Part shown: positions 13,582 to 20,431 of the stretch, piece by piece
Position numbering within the stretch: the stretch's first letter is position 1
Layout of the letters: each line of letters starts with the position of its first letter
Source of the DNA: a virus
Virus record (IMG/VR): IMGVR_UViG_3300034068_000810
Location: 1 to 22,354 of that record
Length of the DNA: 22,354 nt
Strand: one strand, 5' to 3'
Notes under the pieces: generated by a model
Told to the model about the DNA's origin: nothing
What the model saw: only the letters and a program-made list of their open reading frames with translations
The model's database searches: none
Program-made: the position numbers and the translations under genes

Positions 13582-13994
13582 AAGTTGTCTATTTGAAAGT
13601 TAATAAAGCTTTGTTGTTGTGTCATCGTGCCTGTTTTTTGAGGCGTAGGAAGATATAAACTCTCTTGTGCTATTACGTCATATATTGCGAGTTGTTCGTT
13701 CTTGTATCCCTCTCTAATCGCATCGCTTCGCTTTGCAAAGTTGTTGCTAACATCAAGGTATAAAACACCCTCATCTATCCACGCACCCATAAAGTTCTCT
13801 ACCTCGTACAATTCGAAGCCAAATTCTTTGATAAATTGACATACCGCTTGTGTTACGTCAACTTCTTGAAATTTCATTTCAAAGCCTTTCTTACTAACCA
13901 TATAGCCTTTATCAACAGTTCCTCCGTTAGCTAAATTGTACGTTGCACCACCATTCTCGATGATAGCTGCAACAAATTCTTTTAAGTTCTTCAT
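13578..13994 (-). CDS. Conserved hypothetical protein of Bacteroidota elements
   Basis: 138 aa. MKNLKEFVAAIIENGGATYN, GYMVSKKGFE and FMGAWIDEGVLYLDVSNNF follow a pattern I recognise from hypothetical proteins of Bacteroidota phages and conjugative elements, where it is usually one of a run of small genes of unknown role. The C-terminal 25 residues are polar and Q-rich. It overlaps the downstream gene by 4 bp. Confidence 0.7.
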   Translation of the reverse strand: MKNLKEFVAAIIENGGATYNLANGGTVDKGYMVSKKGFEMKFQEVDVTQAVCQFIKEFGFELYEVENFMGAWIDEGVLYLDVSNNFAKRSDAIREGYKNEQLAIYDVIAQESLYLPTPQKTGTMTQQQSFINFQIDNL

Positions 13995-14020
13995 AGTTTA
14001 TAGTTTTTATTTGGTTAATA

Positions 14021-14512
14021 TTATCCTTTAGTAAATACAATACCATAGTTTATGCTACGAATAGTCATCCATTCTCTTGCTTCTTTGGTAGTACCAATCA
14101 TTACTTCTTCACCCTTAGCGGAATCATAGAATTTACCATACTCAATATCGAATACAGATGGATTCATTAGTTCACTATATATTCTATGAATGTCACTATG
14201 TTTATTGATGAAATCCATATCATTGTAAGTAAAACCATCCTTGGTTACAGGGCTCTTGTCTAGTCTAAAAAATCCTCCGTTGGTCATTGATTCGCTATAA
14301 CTGAATCTCTTGAATAATCTAAGCCCATCGTCTAAAGTATACTCAATAAAGTATCTATCGTATTGATACATATTATCTTTATTAACTTTGTAGAATATTA
14401 CATTGCTGTATTTGTCTAGCATTCTTTTAATTTTGCTCTCCCATACTTGTGGATTGTAATTACAACCATCGCTGTTGCGAATTTCATCTGCTGTTAAAAT
14501 GTATGCTCTCAT
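14021..14512 (-). CDS. Hypothetical protein
   Basis: 163 aa. MRAYILTADEIRNSDGCNYN, then alternating aromatic and charged segments (YDRYFIEYTLDDGLRLFKRF) and a C-terminal TTKEAREWMTIRSINYGIVF. It starts right after the TAGAACTTATGA junction. 26 bases separate its stop from the next gene. No domain recognised. Confidence 0.65.
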   Translation of the reverse strand: MRAYILTADEIRNSDGCNYNPQVWESKIKRMLDKYSNVIFYKVNKDNMYQYDRYFIEYTLDDGLRLFKRFSYSESMTNGGFFRLDKSPVTKDGFTYNDMDFINKHSDIHRIYSELMNPSVFDIEYGKFYDSAKGEEVMIGTTKEAREWMTIRSINYGIVFTKG

Positions 14513-14517
14513 AAGTT

Positions 14518-14832
14518 CTATTTTTTGTTGGTTAGTCCTGCTACTTTTCTTATTCTTTCATTAGTAAACATTAATGACGCTCTATCCATGTAGTACCAAT
14601 CAATACATGTTTTATGATTGGATTGAAAGTGATACTTATCTATTAAGTGCTTCTTATATTCTACATCATCTAACATTTCATTGACTATGTCTGCACACAT
14701 ATCGTAGAAGTGAGCCATACCATAATTATCTAAGTATTCTTCCTTGTTCTTTTTTGCCCAATCAAATAACTCTATTGTTACGGCTGATAAGATAAACATT
14801 TTATCTTTCATTTTTCTTTCATTTGCTTTCAT
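14518..14832 (-). CDS. Hypothetical helical protein
   Basis: 104 aa, stop TAG. Mostly helical (LSAVTIELFDWAKKNKEEYL; MCADIVNEMLDDVEYKKHLI) with an aromatic, Cys-containing stretch (CIDWYYMDR). Both its start and its stop take part in the recurring TAGAACTTATGA junction. Not recognised. Confidence 0.65.
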   Translation of the reverse strand: MKANERKMKDKMFILSAVTIELFDWAKKNKEEYLDNYGMAHFYDMCADIVNEMLDDVEYKKHLIDKYHFQSNHKTCIDWYYMDRASLMFTNERIRKVAGLTNKK

Positions 14833-14837
14833 AAGTT

Positions 14838-15035
14838 CTAGTTTTTACAAAACATTAAACATACTGCAATTATTGTAACATAAGCTACAAGAAAGTACAA
14901 CAAACAGAAGAGCGTCCAAACGCCACTTCGCCCATAATACCACAATTTCCCACTTATTTTTTTGCCGTCCTTTGCTATTAAGTCGTAAACTGCAACGATT
15001 GTCATTAAGACAAATACTACTATTAAAATTGTCAT
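14838..15035 (-). CDS. Small membrane protein
   Basis: 65 aa, stop TAG. Two hydrophobic segments (residues 2-20 and about 40-62) are separated by a basic loop (AKDGKKISGKLWYYGRSG). Its start follows TAGAAATAATGA and its stop begins TAGAACTTATGA. An overlapping longer frame is a shadow. Function unknown. Confidence 0.6.
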   Translation of the reverse strand: MTILIVVFVLMTIVAVYDLIAKDGKKISGKLWYYGRSGVWTLFCLLYFLVAYVTIIAVCLMFCKN

Positions 15036-15055
15036 TATTTCTAGTTTTTAAATTG

Positions 15056-15199
15056 TTAATACCAAACCTCATCTAAGGTATATTTGTATTTATTTTTAAC
15101 GTAAGCGATGAAGTTATTCAAGTGTTTTTCATCGCTGAATTCTTTTGTCATGTTTACATATTTTCCGTATGCATCCATGAATTGTAGTGTAGCTTTCAT
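15056..15199 (-). CDS. Very small hypothetical protein
   Basis: 47 aa, MKATLQFMDAYGKYVNMTKE to YTLDEVWY, stop TAA. Its ATG overlaps the TGA of the 36-aa gene upstream (ATGA), which supports both. Charged and aromatic with one helix (DEKHLNNFIAYVKNKY). Not recognised. Confidence 0.55.
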   Translation of the reverse strand: MKATLQFMDAYGKYVNMTKEFSDEKHLNNFIAYVKNKYKYTLDEVWY

Positions 15200-15306
15200 C
15201 GGTTAGTAAATGGAACACGTAATTTTTTAGTTTTGATTAAAGTTCCTTGTAAAAAGAATCCCCAAATTTCAAAGCCATTCTCGATTTTAATTATTTTAGT
15301 TGTCAT
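15196..15306 (-). CDS. Very small basic peptide gene
   Basis: 36 aa, MTTKIIKIENGFEIWGFFLQ to LRVPFTNR, stop TGA. It starts right after the junction TAGAAATCATGA and overlaps the next gene by 4 bp, so it fits the gene pattern of this block. It looks like a short beta hairpin. Function unknown. Confidence 0.45.
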   Translation of the reverse strand: MTTKIIKIENGFEIWGFFLQGTLIKTKKLRVPFTNR

Positions 15307-15311
15307 GATTT

Positions 15312-15497
15312 CTATTTTTTAGATGTTAATTGAATTGTAATTGTACCTATCATCGCAAGAGCTCCGCATCCGAAGAATAAGAGCGCAACAATGCTTTCAT
15401 AGTTAGTCATAATGTTTTGGTCGTTGAAAGAAACGATTGGTGTAGCTATGCTTGTTAATCCGCTTAAGATTGTAAAGCCAATAATAATTGCTCTCAT
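15312..15497 (-). CDS. Small membrane protein, first gene of the leftward block
   Basis: 61 aa, stop TAG. Two hydrophobic segments: residues 3-21 (AIIIGFTILSGLTSIATPI) and about 36-57. It is the first gene after the long structured leader, about 415 nt behind the nearest leftward promoter. An overlapping frame on the same strand is a shadow. Function unknown. Confidence 0.6.
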   Translation of the reverse strand: MRAIIIGFTILSGLTSIATPIVSFNDQNIMTNYESIVALLFFGCGALAMIGTITIQLTSKK

Positions 15498-15520
15498 AAT
15501 AATTAAATTTAAAGGTTAGC

Positions 15521-15566
15521 GCTGTTGTGCGTATCGCTCGCATAAATAGGACGTTCCTACAACAGC
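15521..15566 (-). ncRNA. Multi-branch RNA element 1 in leader
   Basis: Outer stem GCTGTTGT/ACAACAGC (8 bp) enclosing AGGA-ACG-TCCT and TGCG-AGCGATA-CGCA (7-nt loop). It lies 24 nt before the first leftward gene and is paired with a similar element at 15579-15623. Confidence 0.4.
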
Positions 15567-15578
15567 TAATATTTTGTT

Positions 15579-15623
15579 GCCTTGCACCGCATTTATATAG
15601 GTAGAATCGAACTACCACAAGGC
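15579..15623 (-). ncRNA. Multi-branch RNA element 2 in leader, contains a tRNA T-arm-like hairpin
   Basis: Outer stem GCCTTG/CAAGGC (6 bp) enclosing GGTAG-TTCGATT-CTACC, which looks exactly like a tRNA T arm. A matching acceptor stem could not be found, so it is not called a tRNA. On the plus strand the element is followed by a T run. Confidence 0.4.
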
Positions 15624-15918
15624 TAATTTTTTTAGCTTTCTTTTCGCCTCATACCTTTGGTTATGTATTTTAGCGGAAACGTATCGTTAACGTCCAACGG
15701 TTTTTCGGTAATTAACCACCTGATTTTCTTCAGTTACGAAATTAGTACCTTCGTAGGAGGAGTGACCTTTTTTAAATTATAGTGTAAAGTTGCCTATCTT
15801 TCACTCGTAGCTTACAACTAAGTTGTTAAAAACATTGCATCCAATGTGAGATAACGTTTGTTGTATAGAACAATTTTTAATTCTTATTAATTAATCTCGT
15901 TTGATTAACTTGATGAAA

Positions 15919-15951
15919 CAAAGGTAAAAACTAATTTTGATATATGCAAGC
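15919..15951 (-). promoter_or_regulatory. Leftward Bacteroidota-type promoter
   Basis: Minus strand GCTTGC, 19 nt, then TACCTTTG, fitting the Bacteroidota consensus (TTTG or TTG near -33, TAnnTTTG near -7). It would start the leader of the leftward block. The spacer contains TCAAAAT, shared with the second promoter at 16145-16176. Confidence 0.65.
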
Positions 15952-16144
15952 TTTTTAACATTTTTTTATTGAAAACCTACTTTAAACCATTTTAAACCTT
16001 TATAGTTCCTCGAAAGGTAAACGTTTAATATTTTATTGTTTCAGTTACTTGTTAGTATAATAGTTCATCACTTTAACGAAGAACAAGTTTCAATAATGTC
16101 AAAAATCAAATGTCAAATTTTGTTTTCAGCTCGTTTGCTTATTG

Positions 16145-16176
16145 TAAAGGTACTACAAGTTTTGACAATAGCAAGC
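16145..16176 (-). promoter_or_regulatory. Second leftward promoter, similar to the first
   Basis: Minus strand GCTTGC, 18 nt, then TACCTTTA (one mismatch to TAnnTTTG). The spacer shares TCAAAA with the promoter at 15919-15951, and both are followed by CAAACGAG. It looks like a diverged copy. It may be a weaker or differently regulated start. Confidence 0.45.
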
Positions 16177-16739
16177 GTTTTGAACAAAAATTTATCGAAA
16201 AGTAGCTAATTTATAATGATTCTAAATAATATGACAAGTAAAAGGAGCGAATTAATAGGGTTAAGTAATTGAATATTAGTTAGTTAGCTTAGTATTATAT
16301 TAATGAATTGAAATTTATTTAGATTGAAATAAATTGAGGAGGTTTAACCCAAACACTAAGAAAGCGCAACAGAATTAAAAGTTTGCCGTTTCATAGGTCG
16401 GTCGGTTGGTAGGCTGTATGGTTGTTTGGTATTAATTAAGAGCGTTCTATTTAACATAATGTAAATTATACTACATAGGTATATTAACAATGGGTGCAAC
16501 ATAGCGGACGACATAACGACATACAGAACTAAAGGAGGGCGGGCGTATCGCTGTATCAGTCTAGTGTATTGGTATTAATACACGGCAGGCAGGCAGGCAG
16601 GCAGGCAAAAAGCCAAAAAATCGGGCGCAAAAATCCAAAATGCACACCCCCCACCCAAATTACAAACCGTTTTCCCTTCGCTAAAGTTTTCGTCCAATGG
16701 GGGTATTACCCAACACCTCCACATATCTAAAAAAATATT
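16177..16739. other. Rest of the divergent intergenic region, no gene seen
   Basis: No convincing gene on either strand. It contains simple repeats (TTAGTTAGTTAGC near 16277, GGTCGGTCGGTTGGT near 16397, six GGCA units at 16584-16607) and C-rich stretches near 16645. A 73-aa minus-strand frame at 16575-16796 is made largely of the GGCA repeat and is not believed. The region separates the leftward and rightward gene blocks and could hold regulator sites. Confidence 0.5.
16584..16607. repeat. Tetranucleotide microsatellite (GGCA) x 6
   Basis: Six perfect tandem GGCA units. Such runs are prone to slipped-strand length change. It lies about 150 bp before the start of the lysine-rich gene, outside any believable reading frame. 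Confidence 0.9.
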
Positions 16740-16747
16740 TATCTTTG
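16740..16747 (+). promoter_or_regulatory. Rightward promoter -7 element TATCTTTG
   Basis: A perfect TAnnTTTG element ends 12 bp before the ATG at 16760, so the mRNA would have only a few leader bases. No clear -33 TTTG is seen, which may mean dependence on an activator. Confidence 0.5.
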
Positions 16748-16759
16748 TAAGAAAAAGGT

Positions 16760-18052
16760 ATGGCACTAATGAAAATGGGTAGGAAGGGTGATCCACCTAT
16801 CAAGAAAAAGAAGGCAACAGACACTAAGGAAGTAACTGTATCTGCTGATAAGCCAGTAGCTAAGTCTACTTGGGCTGATGTTGATTATAATGAGGCAGCT
16901 AAAAAAACAAACGCTAATGCGTTATCTACTTATGATAAACAATCTAAGTTTTATAATGAATCTCAGAAATCTGGATCTAAGGATTTAAAGACTATGTTTT
17001 CAGGAGGTGGTAGATATTTAAATACTGACGAGTTAAAGAGATGGAATTCTGAGAATTCTAATAACTCTGAAGATCGTGCTGGATTAGCTGCTGAAAAAAT
17101 ATATGTGCCTAAAGGATTTAAGTATGATGCTCCTAATACAGATAAAAAGGGTTCTGCTATTGAAGGTTATAAATCTAACGGTCCAGTTTATCACGAGTTT
17201 TTAAATAAACCTATTAAACCAAAACCGTTACCAGAGAAAAAAATCAATACAAACGACTTAGATCCTGGTAAGTTATCATTGTTAAAACCAAATCCATTAC
17301 CGACTAAAAGAGGCAGTTTAAAGGAAGCTCCAGAAAAAGAAAAACCTGAAGATTGGTCAATCAAGAAAACAAGTAGATTTAGCGGTAAATCGATAAGTGA
17401 CAGTGCTCCTAGTTTGAACAGACGTAAAGCTGTTAAGGGTGAAGATAATGTTAAATTTGGACAAGGTGTTGAAAATAGACGTGGTGAAAAGGCTGGAATT
17501 AAGAAATTAGCTTACGCAGCAGTAGCTAATCCATTACAAAGAGCTCGTTTCAATAAGGAGGTAAGACAAGGTAAAGCTTATTTTGGTTCTAATGAGGGAT
17601 CTACTTCGGGTGATTTGGCTACAAAAAGATCAGGTTTAAAATCAGACAAGGCTGGATTAAAAACAGCTATTAAGGAAGTTCGTAAAGATAAAGCTTTGCC
17701 TTCATCATTAACTAAGTCTGAACGTATTAAGGGTTATAGAGCTGAGATTGGAAATGTAAACAAAGATTTAAGGACTACAAATAAAGCTAGTAGATATTTA
17801 AAAGACTTAGGTCAACCTTCAGCTAATAGTAAAATTACTGAATACAAAACAAGTGCTGGTGATGTTAAAAAAATAAATACTGGAAAGATACAGTACGCAA
17901 CTCCTGGTGATTTTGAGGGTTACGCTGACTCTCCACAAAACAAGAGAGTTGACAAGTTGGCAAACCTAAGAATTAACCCAGCAAATAGAAATACCATTGA
18001 GTTACAACTCAAAACAAATAAAAAATCAAGCAATAAATTAAAAAATAGATAA
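16760..18052 (+). CDS. Large lysine-rich protein of unknown function
   Basis: 430 aa, very basic (ends NKKSSNKLKNR), rich in Lys, Ser, Asn and Gly, low in hydrophobic residues, with no visible domain or membrane segment. It looks largely disordered. Repeated themes include RYLNTDELKRW and SRYLKDLGQP. It is a single-gene unit between a TATCTTTG promoter element and a strong terminator, next to the chaperonin operon. Candidate roles are a virion-packaged DNA-binding or scaffold-like protein; neither is shown. MALMKMG has three possible Met starts; the first was chosen. Confidence 0.75.
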   Translation: MALMKMGRKGDPPIKKKKATDTKEVTVSADKPVAKSTWADVDYNEAAKKTNANALSTYDKQSKFYNESQKSGSKDLKTMFSGGGRYLNTDELKRWNSENSNNSEDRAGLAAEKIYVPKGFKYDAPNTDKKGSAIEGYKSNGPVYHEFLNKPIKPKPLPEKKINTNDLDPGKLSLLKPNPLPTKRGSLKEAPEKEKPEDWSIKKTSRFSGKSISDSAPSLNRRKAVKGEDNVKFGQGVENRRGEKAGIKKLAYAAVANPLQRARFNKEVRQGKAYFGSNEGSTSGDLATKRSGLKSDKAGLKTAIKEVRKDKALPSSLTKSERIKGYRAEIGNVNKDLRTTNKASRYLKDLGQPSANSKITEYKTSAGDVKKINTGKIQYATPGDFEGYADSPQNKRVDKLANLRINPANRNTIELQLKTNKKSSNKLKNR

Positions 18053-18057
18053 ATAAG

Positions 18058-18080
18058 CCCTCCAATCGGAGGGTTTTTTT
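18058..18080 (+). terminator. Intrinsic terminator after the lysine-rich gene
   Basis: CCCTCC-AATC-GGAGGG, a perfect 6-bp GC-rich stem with a 4-nt loop, followed by seven T. It starts 5 nt after the stop codon. The end of its T run doubles as the -33 TTTG of the chaperonin promoter. Confidence 0.92.
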
Positions 18081-18109
18081 GTTTTATGTCACATTTATTA
18101 CTAAATTTG
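18078..18109 (+). promoter_or_regulatory. Chaperonin operon promoter
   Basis: TTTG (18078-18081), 20 nt, TAAATTTG (18102-18109), a near-perfect Bacteroidota promoter. It shows that the groEL start is 18127, since an in-frame ATG near 18079 would lie upstream of transcription. It overlaps the preceding terminator's T tract. Confidence 0.8.
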
Positions 18110-18126
18110 TGTCAAAATATAATAAA

Positions 18127-19689
18127 ATGATAGTAAAAGAGATCCATTTTGGCGATGAAGGTCAAAAAAAGCTTAAAAGCGGCATCAAAAAGATTGCTGG
18201 AGCGGTAAAAAGCACATTAGGTGCAAGAGGTAGGACTGTTTTGATTGAGTCCGAGAATCACGTAGGTGGTTTAACAGTTACAAAGGACGGTGTAACGGTA
18301 GCTAAGTCTATCAATCTGTATGATCCGACTGAAAACTTGGCTGTAATGATGATGAGACAAGCTGCTGAGCGCACTGCTACGGTTGCTGGTGATGGAACTA
18401 CAACATCAATTGTATTAGCTGAGGCTATTATTGATGCGGCTGATGATTTTTTAACACCAGAGGACAATGTAACGGAGGTAATTAGAGAGATCAACCAGAT
18501 AACTTCTCAAGTTGTCAACCAACTAGACAAGTCTTCAAAGAAACTTAGTGGAAAGAAGTTATTGGATGTCGCTACAATATCTGCAAATAACGACAGAGAG
18601 GTCGGTAAGATGATCGCTGATTCATTCAAGGAGGTCGACATGGTTACTGTTGAGAACAGCATGACAACATCAACGTATGTTGAGATCATTAAAGGTATGA
18701 AGATCGACAGAGGATTTACCTCAAAGTATTTTATCAATGACCACAAGAAGCAAGAGTGTGTGTTAGACAATCCGTACATTTTGATTAGTGATCACGAGAT
18801 TAACAACCTTCAAAACTTGGAGCGTATATTAATTCCTATCATCCAGAACGAACGTTCGTTGCTTATCATTGGTGAGTTAGGTCAGAATGCATTGAACACA
18901 TTAAATCTTAATGTTGCTCAGGGAAAAATTAAAACGTGTGCTATTATGCCGCCATCGTTTGGTTACAGACAGAAAGACTTGTTGAGTGACTTGGCTGTGG
19001 CATTGGGTGGTACATACTTCTCTGAGGATACTGGGGATGACTTATCGTTGATTGATTTGGACCACTTGGGTTCAGCGTCTAAGGTTATCGTAAGTAAGGG
19101 TATGACAGTGTTTATGCACAAGGCTAGTCAGGAGGATGCGATCAATGGTCGTGTTGAGGAGTTAAAAGAGTTGAGAGCTGAGACATCTAATGCTGAGGAC
19201 AAGGCGTTTTTAAATGAGCGAATTGCTAATCTATCTGGTGGTGTTGGTGTTATCTATGTGGGAGCATTGAGCGACATTGAACAGAAAGAAAAGAAGGATA
19301 GAATTGACGATGCTGTGTGTGCTGTTCAAGCCGCTTTAGAGGACGGAATACTTCCAGGTGGAGGTGTTGCATTGCTTAACTGTGTACCATCTCTTAAATT
19401 AGATAATACGGCTAATAAGATAATGGCAGCTGCGTTATTCGCACCATTCTTCCAGATTGTAATAAATGCTGGCAAGGATGCTGGAGATATATATGGTGGT
19501 ATTGATGGAACAACTGGTTACGGTTATGACGTTAAGAACGAGCAGTATGGTGACATGATCAAGCTTGGTATCATTGATCCAACGAAGGTAACTAAGAACG
19601 CACTATTGAATGCTGTGTCTGTTGCTACAACAATTATGAGTACAAATGCTATTATAACAAATGTAAGAGATTATGAAGGTTCTAAATAA
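18127..19689 (+). CDS. groEL: Phage-encoded GroEL-type chaperonin
   Basis: 520 aa, start MIVKEIHFG chosen after the promoter. Conserved equatorial motifs: KDG at 53-55, DGTTT at 89-93 (catalytic Asp), the D398 equivalent D395 in RIDDAV, PGGGVALL at 410-417, DPTKV at 484-488. Apical domain about 185-370 with KGMKIDRGFTSKYF. The C-terminal GGM-rich tail of bacterial GroEL is missing; it ends VRDYEGSK. GroEL folds proteins in an ATP-driven ring with GroES. A phage copy suggests capsid or other virion proteins need a tailored chamber. First of a two-gene operon. Confidence 0.95.
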   Translation: MIVKEIHFGDEGQKKLKSGIKKIAGAVKSTLGARGRTVLIESENHVGGLTVTKDGVTVAKSINLYDPTENLAVMMMRQAAERTATVAGDGTTTSIVLAEAIIDAADDFLTPEDNVTEVIREINQITSQVVNQLDKSSKKLSGKKLLDVATISANNDREVGKMIADSFKEVDMVTVENSMTTSTYVEIIKGMKIDRGFTSKYFINDHKKQECVLDNPYILISDHEINNLQNLERILIPIIQNERSLLIIGELGQNALNTLNLNVAQGKIKTCAIMPPSFGYRQKDLLSDLAVALGGTYFSEDTGDDLSLIDLDHLGSASKVIVSKGMTVFMHKASQEDAINGRVEELKELRAETSNAEDKAFLNERIANLSGGVGVIYVGALSDIEQKEKKDRIDDAVCAVQAALEDGILPGGGVALLNCVPSLKLDNTANKIMAAALFAPFFQIVINAGKDAGDIYGGIDGTTGYGYDVKNEQYGDMIKLGIIDPTKVTKNALLNAVSVATTIMSTNAIITNVRDYEGSK

Positions 19690-19930
19690 GTTTATATTAA
19701 TAGAAAAGTCTAGTGCTCCGAATGAGAGAGCAAGCGGTCTATTGATGACGTTTGACGATACTAAAGAATTAAGATACCACAAAGCCAGCGTTATTGACGT
19801 TGGCAGTATGGTTAGTGGTATCGTTGCAGACGACACTATCTATTTTGATAAGTCTGCTGGGTATGATGTTTTAATGAATGAAAAGCGATTTACTGTAATT
19901 CAAGAGAAGGACGTTGTTTGCGTTCTTTAA
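19673..19930 (+). CDS. groES: Short GroES-like co-chaperonin
   Basis: 85 aa (E. coli GroES 97). Residues 14-27 hold a mobile-loop-like segment with GLLM at 22-25 in place of GIVL, the GroEL-binding tripeptide. The roof hairpin is shortened: about 8 residues lie between VGS and DTIYF, against about 14 in GroES, reminiscent of T4 gp31, which lacks the roof and encloses a bigger cavity. It overlaps groEL by 17 bp, giving the order groEL-groES, reversed from bacteria. Confidence 0.88.
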   Translation: MKVLNKFILIEKSSAPNERASGLLMTFDDTKELRYHKASVIDVGSMVSGIVADDTIYFDKSAGYDVLMNEKRFTVIQEKDVVCVL

Positions 19931-20399
19931 GATCATCATTAAATTTATTAACAGCTATTGCAAGCACCTTATGATTATAGGGTGCTTTTTTTCTTAGTAT
20001 CTTACTTCTCCTTTGGGACGATGGTATTGGTTCTAGTCCTAGCAGTTTTTTGTACATTGAGTTAACCATCTTTTTGGCTTTATAGGTAAGCTCATATAAA
20101 TTTGCTTCATGCATATTTCCTTTTCTCCATACATAAATCCATTCCTCTCTAAGTAGTTTATTGAATCTAGTGCTATCCCAGCTTATAAAATTTTCTTGAT
20201 CTCTAAATTGTTGTCTTGTAAAAAGCTTCTCTGAGTATAAGAAAAGAAGTGTATCTACTTCTGCTGGATTTAAGTTGTTATTTATTTGAGTCCATTTCTT
20301 TACTACTGACCAGTATTTAAGAAAATCGTAATCCCCTTGTGTTCTATTATATACTTTTTCTTTTCTGTGTGTAACTTTCTTTTTTACCTTTGGAATCAT
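19890..20399 (-). CDS. Winged-helix (MarR-like) putative transcription regulator
   Basis: 169 aa, start MIPKVKKKV chosen; a longer frame to 20567 would run back over the rightward gene at 20431. Residues 40-115 look like a winged helix: LNPAEVDTLLFLYSEKLFTR, SWDSTRFNKLLREEWIYVW, then a wing and YELTYKAKKMVNSMY. Both ends are basic. It stands alone on the minus strand among rightward genes, converging with groES (41-bp overlap) and diverging from the next operon through overlapping promoters. A regulator of these operons is a reasonable guess. Confidence 0.65.
   Translation of the reverse strand: MIPKVKKKVTHRKEKVYNRTQGDYDFLKYWSVVKKWTQINNNLNPAEVDTLLFLYSEKLFTRQQFRDQENFISWDSTRFNKLLREEWIYVWRKGNMHEANLYELTYKAKKMVNSMYKKLLGLEPIPSSQRRSKILRKKAPYNHKVLAIAVNKFNDDLKERKQRPSLELQ
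19963..19992 (+). terminator. Intrinsic terminator of the chaperonin operon, inside an opposite gene
   Basis: AGCACC (19963-19968) pairs with GGTGCT (19981-19986) across a 12-nt loop, followed by seven T (19986-19992). It lies 32 nt after the groES stop but within the coding sequence of the leftward winged-helix gene. Confidence 0.75.
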
Positions 20400-20404
20400 T
20401 TTAT

Positions 20405-20412
20405 TATATTTG
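20405..20412 (+). promoter_or_regulatory. Rightward promoter -7 element TATATTTG
   Basis: Perfect TAnnTTTG, 18 bp before the ATG at 20431. No well-spaced -33 TTTG is seen. It would drive the operon of small basic proteins. Its predicted start site overlaps the opposing promoter at 20424-20431. Confidence 0.55.
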
Positions 20413-20423
20413 TAGTTCAAATA

Positions 20424-20431
20424 CAAAGTTA
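20424..20431 (-). promoter_or_regulatory. Leftward promoter -7 element TAACTTTG
   Basis: Perfect TAnnTTTG on the minus strand, about 24 bp before the ATG of the winged-helix gene at 20399. It faces the rightward element at 20405-20412, with only 11 bp between them, so the two polymerases cannot bind at once. Confidence 0.55.

Larger units (their letters stand above)
15498..15918 (-). ncRNA. Long structured leader of the leftward transcript (no gene seen)
   Basis: About 415 nt between the promoter at 15919-15951 and the first gene, with no credible reading frame. Minus-strand hairpins visible by eye include ACATTG-GATG-CAATGT, ACAAC-TTA-GTTGT, TACGAA/TTCGTA, and the two multi-branch elements listed at 15521-15623. 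The length and density of complementarity suggest a regulatory leader or a separate small RNA. It matches no riboswitch I recognise. Confidence 0.4.

Noticed and set aside
15598-15660. Third tRNA around the T-arm-like hairpin
   Set aside because: The acceptor partner TTATATA and a D arm could not be found at a suitable distance.
16575-16796. Minus-strand 73-codon frame
   Set aside because: It crosses the GGCA repeat and the start of the lysine-rich gene; no supporting features.
18079-18126. 16-residue N-terminal extension of GroEL
   Set aside because: It lies in and before the promoter; family alignment begins at MIVKEIHFG.
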